This document shows positions 56,032 through 64,000 of a stretch of 64,000 nucleotides of DNA, piece after piece (position 1 is the first letter of the stretch; every line of letters begins with the position of its first letter). The DNA comes from Leptobrachium leishanense (lineage: Eukaryota > Chordata > Amphibia > Anura > Megophryidae): assembly GCA_009667805.1 (NCBI GenBank), contig CM019070.1, positions 56,548,735 to 56,612,734 on the forward strand, written 5' to 3'. The notes under the pieces were generated by a model. It did not search any database. It saw only the letters and a program-made list of their open reading frames with translations, and was not told the origin of the DNA. The translations under genes were made by a program, and so were the position numbers.

Positions 56032-59000
56032 AGTCTTTTCTAGAAAGGCAAGATAGAGCTAAAACCTTGACTCAAGCGGGAACCCCCATATAACAGGCTA
56101 CTTAGGCTATTGCTCTCGTGAACCTTTTTTTTGGTCATGCAGAATAAGCCTAGTCCATTTCTAAATAATGGGTTTCTACTTTATTAGTCAAACCAGTTAC
56201 AATTATGATATATTTTATATAATTTTTTACATTTATTTTACACCCATGGTGTGCCTTATTGAATTCAGGGTTGGGTGCAAAGCCCACATTTAATTTAAAT
56301 ACTTTTTCCATGGTCCTATGAGTAAGCAAGAAAATAAAGCAGAATAAGATTTCATTTGTGGTTTGTGTCTCCATATCCCCATGTATTTTTAGAATGAAGA
56401 CAAAGGACTTCTGTGTGTATGTTGCTTAATGCAGATGGAAATCATCCATTAAATGAAAAGAGCGCCTAGTACAGCATCAGCTGTTCTAGAGCCACAACTC
56501 TTCTTCTTGTGTGACCTTTTAATAATCACTTTTCAACAAACCAAGGGTACACGAAGCCATCGTGTACGACTTTCGTATTTATATCATAAGATTCAAATAA
56601 GGACTGCATTAATTTCATGTATATTTATAACTTAATATTCTCAAATCTATGACACACAGAGCAGTCGCTAGAACCAAATATTCAGTTACTCCGCTTAGCT
56701 ATGTGCGGCGAGTTTCTTGGTAAGAAACTTAACACGATAAAAATTTGGAAGGCGTGCGGCTAATGATCTCGTTTAACCCTTTATGGCTGATCTCACATGC
56801 CCAACACGAGAAAGTTTAAATTACCTTGCGGAGCCGAGAGCTTCTGTTAAATTCAAGTTGTTCACTATCTCCATGTTAGGTAATAAGATGTCATTAAGGT
56901 AAAATAAATTGAACTACTCAAGGAGTAAAAAGGAGGTGAAAGTGCAAAGTCTGGTTTGGATAAAAGTTTAATTCTTCAGTTCCAAGTGACATCGCTTTTT
57001 AACAAGAAGAAAGGCACGCTCAGACAGGAGGGGCCAAGTAATGAAGATGGATGCATCTTGTTATCAGCAAGCAATTTACTAAGGTTTGATGTAACCTTAA
57101 ACATTGCAGATTGCTCAGTGGCACCTGCCACAAAGCATCTAATTAATGAATAGCTGTCCCCAAATTAACAGAGTGCATTTGCAGATGAATGAATTCTGGG
57201 GATTCATTAAATGATGCTCTCGTATCACACTGCAGTGGTTAGCCTTGCTGTCTTGGATTTTTCTCTTCACAGTCTTTACGTGAGCAGTTCCTGAGCCAAG
57301 AGAACAAACCACTACAGCTTCAGCTACAAAGGGTGCTGTTTGGAGATTTGTGTGTCCTGTGTTGAAAATGTCCATTGATTCAGTACATCTACAACTTCGA
57401 TACTCTAGCCATTGAATATGGATGCTGATGTTCTTCCTTCCACTGGCAGTAGATAAGGGTGTGAGCTTTTCCCTTTGGATTATTTTTCTTCCAAGTAGTT
57501 GAAGTTTGACCAAACGCAGTGCGTATATCACATATAGGTTCCTAGTGCTGTAACGACTAAAATATTAACTGACTCCTGAAGCTGCTTTTATATGGCATTT
57601 TACCACAACTATCTCAAAACGTAGCAATACATAGTATTCTGCCTGCAGCCAGAATTCTATTGAAGGTTTGGATTCTTGGTCTTTCATGACCTTCAGTTAC
57701 CACCATTTGCCAATATTGAGGAATTTAAGAGATTGAGAAATTCCCTTTCAAAACATTTGCTGTCCCTCACTACCAGTGGCATGTCAATTGACAGACAAGC
57801 ATGAGAGGAAGAATCATCCTACAGCCCTTGCCCTTGCTCACCCCAGGTACCTAATGGATTTTTGAGATCTATCAGTACTCAATGTCATATCCTTCACATG
57901 ATGGGTCATACGGAAAGTGAACCTGCCCTCTACATTTTCAAGTTAATTCTCTTGACCACTAGATCACTGAAAACAAAATAAGATCTATTTTTTTTATTCT
58001 CATACTGCACCTCACTAAGCTTGTAGCTAGATATTACTCATCTTCTATGTAACCAAATTATTGGGGAAGCCTGTGCATGTTATTGCTTCGGCAGCTCATT
58101 CATTTAAAATATGAGACTTGCCTCTTACATTTTTCATTTCTTCCTTGCTAAAGAGACAATATACTATTTTGAATTATTTGTTAAAGTCTTTAATAATTCA
58201 CACTTTAGGCAACATCTACACAACATTTTAGCTATAGACTATTCAAAATTACAAATCCCCTTATGGTCACAGTGGGTATGTTTGAAATATAGTAAGACCA
58301 GTTAAGAATAAACTGAACCTAAGTTAAAAAACTGCTGTTTCTCAGATCATAGGTGGTGAAAAAGCCAAATTGTCTCAGTGGATCACTGTTACTAAACCCA
58401 TCTTTCCATTGGTATCTTCCGGTAGATGCATTTCACAATGATAGGGTAGAAGCAGCCCTTCACAAAGAAAATCTGGCACAAACATATTTTGCTACCTTCT
58501 CATTATGTTTTAAATATTTAGAATCCATATAGCAGATCACAAAGGCCACTTTCAAGCTCACCACATGGTTCTACCTGCAAATGCTTCATGACCACACTTC
58601 TATACCATTGGGTCCTCCTTTCCCAGTGTTTTGGGTATCTTGGATGGCTGACCATGACCAATGCCAAGTTATCTCCTCATGCACATGCGTCTGCCTATCA
58701 CTACGACCTTATATTGCTTTATTTCTTAAAGCCATAGTATTCTACCAATTGGCTACTGTACATCTATGTCATAAGTGTCTTCTCAGTTAGGAGAATTTAA
58801 TTGCTTGTCCCACAAAGCTCCAACGACACCTTAATGTAAACCACAGTTTTAAGTTTCTGTCCGAACCTCAACTTTACCAGAGATACTGTTCCAAATAGCA
58901 TATTTTTTTTACCATTATAATAACATGTTCTTCAGGTTGACCATGAAAATTGTATTTCAACTGGTAACATGAGCAGTCTACAGTATGTGGTGGAGTACTG

Positions 59001-59282
59001 CTAAGCCTTGGACATATTCAGAAATGAATGATGGCTGAGAACTGTGGGGAATTTGGATAAAGAGCAGTGCATAGCTTGGAAATTCTATATGAATTGATAT
59101 TGGAGTGAAGCAAGTTATTCTGGAGCCCTCGGGGCCATATGCGAGAAGTGAATGTCACATGCAGGATATGATTGAAGTCAGATAGCTTTAACTTATCCCC
59201 TTTTGAAAGCACACAAAGTCCTTTGTATTTTCTTCACTTTATTGAGAAAGTACCATCAAATAAAAGGTGGCTTTAAAGACAG
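56032..59282. other. Long unassigned stretch
   Basis: No gene, LINE or DNA transposon recognised. The minus-strand frame 57139-57531 (130 codons) has ordinary composition but matches nothing I know. 56640-57150 looks non-repetitive with balanced composition and may be a conserved non-coding candidate. Confidence 0.4.
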
Positions 59283-59530
59283 AGAGGGCTTCTCAGGTGT
59301 ACCTTGGCATGGGGGGATGTGGATAGAGTGGGCTTCTCTAGTGTGCTCTGTATGGGGGGATGAGAGTAGAGTGGGCTTCTCTGATGTGCCATCCCCCCAT
59401 ACCAGAGCACATCAGAGAAGCCCTCTCTACCCACGTCCCCCCCATACCAGAGCACGTGGGTAGAGAGGACTTCACTGATGTTCTCTGGTACAGGGGGACG
59501 GGGATAGAGAGGGTGGCTCTGTTATGGGGG
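59283..59530. repeat. Tandem repeat that switches orientation
   Basis: A unit of about 45-55 bp (GTGGGCTTCTCTGATGTGC...GGGGGGA) occurs three times on the plus strand (59283-59390), then inverted (about 59390-59460), then forward again to 59530. Overlapping frames on both strands are by-products. Confidence 0.75.
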
Positions 59531-62500
59531 GCAGTAAAAACCAGATGCAATCACCTATTACAGACAGATGCTTGCCGAACTGCTTCTGTGGTAAAATGAC
59601 TGGAATAGCTTCTTGCAGAAGTGGGTAAATGCGGCTGGGCCAAACTAACTATGCAAGTTAGACAGCAAAAATTAGAATAATCCATTTTAAGTAAAATCAT
59701 AGGGGGGAAACAGATAAGGAATCTGTTCCATGACACAAATTAAGGATGGTTAGTTTGTATGGAACTTATCTCTTTTCTTATCTAAAAATAATTTTCAAGA
59801 CCTATTACTTGGCTGAATGTGGTCATGAAGGGTAGACATCATCCTGACATTACTCGATTAACAACACTTGAGACAGGCAGAACTGGACTAGCATGGGTAT
59901 GGAGTACTAATTGAAAAGAAATTGAGAAAATAAATCTATCATAAGAACAACCATGAGATACGTGTATTCTTGCAGCAGGGATTCCAAAGAACTCTGCAAC
60001 CACTGCCTCGAGCTCTCCAGTGACCATGTAATATGGCATCACAAGGCTAAGCATCTAGTATTTCCGACTCAATAGATTCCTTTGGTGTAACAACTCTCTT
60101 GTGATCCCTGTTGCTGTTGTGTCCAAATGGCCAAACATATGGCATTAGATAGGACACAAAGGTAAGTAAACAAAACAGATACTCACGGCACACTAAAACA
60201 AGAAGTTAGGTGATTGCAGCTTGTCGCTTCAATCATTGACCATTCATATTTTTGAGCGAATTTCCACAAAATTCGTTTTAAAAAAATCCTGTGATCTGTA
60301 TAATATCAGAGACAGAGATACAAAGTTACAATTTGTACCAAACCTGTGTCCTAATTTCTAAATCCTAAGACTGATATACAAATAATGCGCCATCTCTTAG
60401 AATTCACACTCTTCCATATACAGTTCGCAGTCTCTCAAAGCCATACTCCTAAGCCTCTTGCCTGTTTTGTTTCTAACAAAGTAATGCCCTTAACAAAGAT
60501 CTTACATTATCCACAATCCAGTCGTGCGACCACATGCATTTCTAAATTTTTAGATTTCCGTAACTGGCATAATGCACTAGTCATTCATGGGTGGCCCGAT
60601 ATAGAGAGTCATTGTTGACGGTTAAAAATAATGACCTTTGTAGGATGCAAAGCAACGCAGCAATAACGGCGTAATGAAGAAATCAAAGTCATTAACACAT
60701 TTTCCAATGAAACTGTTTTAAAGAGTTTAGCAATATTTCTGAACAGATGGGTTACTCCGGCTATTTTGACTGGGTGGTTAATATGATTTTAGATTGCTGT
60801 ACATGCCTAACAAAGTCTCGTGGTGTTTGGAACATATTCTGAGAAATGCATGCGAATTAATGTATGTCGGTTTGGGCTATGTATCGGCCCCCGGGCTTGC
60901 TTATTTTCTACCCCCCCCCCCGTCTTTTTCTTTCTCTCTCTACATGAGTTTATCAAGCAAATAGGGATATTGGCACCATCTGCAGTCCTTTTGAAACGCT
61001 GCCCATCAGTACATTTTCAGTATTTCATCAAAACTGCATTACACCACTTTGCGGGTATCCTGGCATCAAGAACCAATTACAATATTTTGGTCATGGCACG
61101 CTGGAAAAAAGTAAAGCGACTGCCAGATGTAATTCAGCAAGACAGCGAATGGGTCAAAAGGAACAGTGGTTAGTTACACGCTGCTCCCTGCAATGAGGTT
61201 AGTAAAGAATAAAGCCCGGGAACCACTCGACTTCGGTGCAATCAGCCCTCATTGCAGAGTATGAATTTAGGAAAGCTGCAGGTTGACATTATAGTTTGGA
61301 GAGCTTGAAAGAAAGAAAGAAAAAGCTAGAGCGCTCTCATTTCTTTTATTTGGAAAATCGCTGTTTACTTGTGTGCTAGTGTGCTAGACGTATACCTCCC
61401 CCTTGGAAGCCTGCATTTCATTTAATTGTGACTGGTAGCAAGCATGTAGCTTTTCTGTCTAATTGAATTTATGTGAAAAGGACATTCATTTTTGTGTCAT
61501 GTATCAAAACAAAGGCCTTGCAAGTTCTGGTTAATGTTGACGAGTGTTCTTCAAGGCTGTCCAGTAGATTGTCTAGTGAGAATAGGAGGGAAAATTTAAA
61601 TTCTAACAAATCCAGTACTATGAACAGAACAGATTTTGTGGGTGTTCTATATTTTTTTTTTGTAACCCCATCATGGGAATGTATGGTTGATCTGATTTAA
61701 AGAAGTTACATGTTAACATATGGCGTTTCTGCTAATTTACCGTTGCTCTTTAGTTTCATAGACCATATACAGTATATATTCATAATTAAAATGTTGCCTT
61801 ACTTAATCGGGTGTTTTATTTGAAAACCCAAAAAGTTCAATTCCAACCTAGACAGAAACAGGGATATGGTAAAAGAGAAAACTGGTGGGCACAGACTTCC
61901 CTAAACAACTCCTTGTTACCAATCTTATTACAGCCCAGCTGAGCTGTTGTAGCTGGGCTTAGAATAATTGTGAACCGCAGGCAGATACAGCAACTGTGCC
62001 ACCATGTGTATCGACTCCTGGAGTCTACTGAATGATCTCGATTGTGCAGGGGCAGCAGAAGAACACTTCCACTGTGTACCATGGGATTTTTTTGGGGGGA
62101 TATATCGAGTTATAATTTAACACTAGGGTTTCATAATCGGTATTCATTTTCTGAATACAGTCTCCTTTAGAGAACGAGCTAGGTTGACACGTTCTCCTCT
62201 GAGACCTTATTTGTGCCTACCTAAAGTATAGAAGATGTAAAATTACAGCCACAACATCTTCTACGATAGTGGCCTCCTCATCACCTTATTTGATAGTGTG
62301 GTCATGACAAATGGCTATCTGGTTTGATAGATGAACTTGGAACACATACTGTATATTGGTGTTTGATGGGATAAAAAAATGTCTGGGGAAATAGGTTTAG
62401 TCTACAAAGGCTCCATTCCACTCGAACACATAAAAGGGAGCTACAAATGGAAAAGTTTGACAAGAGTCGCTAACCATTAGCGGCTCCCTATCGCGGCTCT

Positions 62501-63760
62501 ATTACCAGTGAGCCGCTATATTGGCAGAAAGACTCGTCATAACAGAGATCTGCTAACAGATACAGCCATTGGACTCAAAGGAGACTTTTGCGAGCTCAGG
62601 TAGTTAGGATTGTGGAGGACGGGCAATAGCAGACTGGAAACTTGTTGCTCTTGCCCTTTCTGGACTAGAGGAGGCAGTGGATAGCACTGTCCTCTGCAAC
62701 ATGGAACAAGAGGAGAATGTGAATTTTTAAAGTATTTTTATGTTTTGTTTTTGTGTTTTTGCTAAAGCAAACCTCTAACTAGCAATAAGGATATTAATCG
62801 GACATCCTTATATACCCTACATATGGTTTATCTGCACCATGTTTCTCTGTAAAGGCTTGCCAAATAATTGCCTTTTTACTGCGAAAAGTAGATATGCGAA
62901 TAAATATGCCAAAAAGGAAAAGTACGTCATATAGACATTCTTATTAAATACAAAAAACCAAAGTGATGACCTCAGTGGGAGCCACAAAGGACTCTATTTG
63001 CAACAAGGTCAGACGTGACCTGCTGGGTATGGAGGTATAAAATCTTAGAAATTAAAATCAACATAGAAAATTTACACAGACAATTAGCGGCCGGCTGCCC
63101 AATTCTGATTTGTACCTTCCCAAAATGATCCCTCCTTGGCTTGTTCTACCGCGGAGAGCACTGAAATTATCTGGTCAAAGGAACCCTATTCAGAAAATAA
63201 TTTAGGTCTCCTTGAATTGGGACCCTTTAAGCAAATGAATAGTTTGTTTTACAGTGCAGTTTTCTGGTCTCTCTTTTAACGCTGTAATCTGAGATCAATG
63301 CTCTCTCCCCATCTTTGAACAAGGAAGATGGGGATCAGGATGCTGGACCATGAAGTCTACTAAAAAGAAGGATTCACTCCTTGGAGACAGAAAATAAAAT
63401 TAAATATTTTAATTTCTAACAGACGTCTTTTACCAGATTGGATTCATTAAGGATGACTTTAGGAAACCACTAGAATGACCCTATATTAGAAAAGCTGTCA
63501 GTATTTCATTTATTCACCAGAGCTATACCTGGATACATTTTCTCCTATTATTTGAAGCCCATGCACAAAAGCTTTACTAATTGGGACAACATATATATCC
63601 CTGCCAAACGCTTCATTGATAGGTGTTGGATTTTTTTATTCTGACTTGTTTGGTTATCAGTACTCTCATAAACCTTATTTTGCTCACCAGAAGCCTACAG
63701 GGTAGCAGACATGGAGTCCTTCCTCGAGGTGCCTGGAGGGGTGTTGGGTCTCATCAGGAG
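59531..63760. other. Long repeat-poor stretch
   Basis: No gene recognised. A C-run lies near 60912. The 117-codon frame 60820-61173 has no start context, splice signals or known domain. 60730-61290 has a non-repetitive character that may merit a conservation check. Confidence 0.4.
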
Positions 63761-64000
63761 TAGGGATGAGCCGAACACTCCCCGAGTTCGGTTCGAAGCC
63801 GAACCCGAACTTTCCAAATGTTCGGATCCGAACCCGAACCCGAACTCGAACCCCATACAAGTCAATGGGGCTGAAAATTCGGTTTTTAGAGTGCCCTCCA
63901 AGAGGGCATATATGCAAGATATTTGCCATAAAAAGTGTATGGGGGTCCGGGTAGTGCCCTGGGGACAGGAAACAAGGACAAAAAGTTTAAAAAAAAAACA
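63761..64000 (+). mobile_element. hAT element, left end only
   Basis: Begins TAGGGATGAGCCGAACACTC, with GTTCGG/CCGAAC subterminal repeats, and follows the copy at 49329 closely (GGGCATATATGCAAGATATT, GGGGGTCCGGGTAGTGCC). It continues beyond the window. Confidence 0.8.

Noticed and set aside
57139..57531. 130-residue frame, minus strand
   Set aside because: Ordinary composition, but no family recognised and no supporting context; left as unassigned.
60820..61173. 117-residue frame in a non-repetitive region
   Set aside because: No known domain, no splice signals and an interior C-run; length is within chance for this much DNA.

Overview
The window reads as repeat-rich, non-coding DNA from a large vertebrate genome, most likely a frog (anuran amphibian). 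The case rests on the mobile elements: TTAAAGG-ended T2/Kolobok MITEs with TTAA target duplications, TTAA-flanked piggyBac-like MITEs, hAT MITEs with 8-bp duplications, CR1, L2 and L1 LINEs, Penelope-like (PLE) fragments with hammerhead-ribozyme-like cores, and a Tc1 relic. No host protein-coding exon, tRNA, rRNA or CRISPR array could be supported. The only intact long reading frames are the two of one L1 retrotransposon. The species assignment is inference.

Layout. 0-8 kb: a foldback MITE, decayed hairpin elements, two T2 MITEs, a striking 1.24 kb TTAA-flanked element made largely of consecutive GC-rich hairpins (4557-5794), an L2-tail repeat and a smaller hairpin-rich TTAA element (7334-7786). 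8.7-12 kb: Harbinger-like, hAT and piggyBac-like elements, most with exact or near-exact target duplications. 12-22 kb: mostly unrecognised AT-rich sequence with foldbacks and a minisatellite. 22-27 kb: hAT and foldback elements, two PLE-like regions and a Tc1 relic split by a hAT element. 28-31 kb: a T2 MITE interrupted by CR1 and carrying a 635-bp tandem duplication. 32.5-34.4 kb: an L2 LINE split by a probable solo LTR. 36.9-42.7 kb: a full-length L1 on the minus strand with intact ORF1 and ORF2 and a 17-bp target duplication. 43-47.7 kb: decayed repeats, a Harbinger-like element holding a nested foldback, and a second hairpin-chain element in inverted orientation. 49.3-54.2 kb: a dense TE cluster ending in a PLE-type inverted pair with a 17-bp duplication. 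54-64 kb: mostly unrecognised sequence, one foldback, an orientation-switching repeat, and the start of another hAT element at the right edge.

The most unusual observation is the hairpin-chain element (4557-5794 and, inverted, 46475-47719). About thirteen GC- and CpG-rich hairpins follow one another with almost no spacer between TTAA-flanked ends. Two paired substitutions between the copies keep their stems base-paired. Two further TTAA-flanked families here (7334-7786; 10180-10576 and 51950-52223) share the architecture. No transposase for any of them lies in the window.
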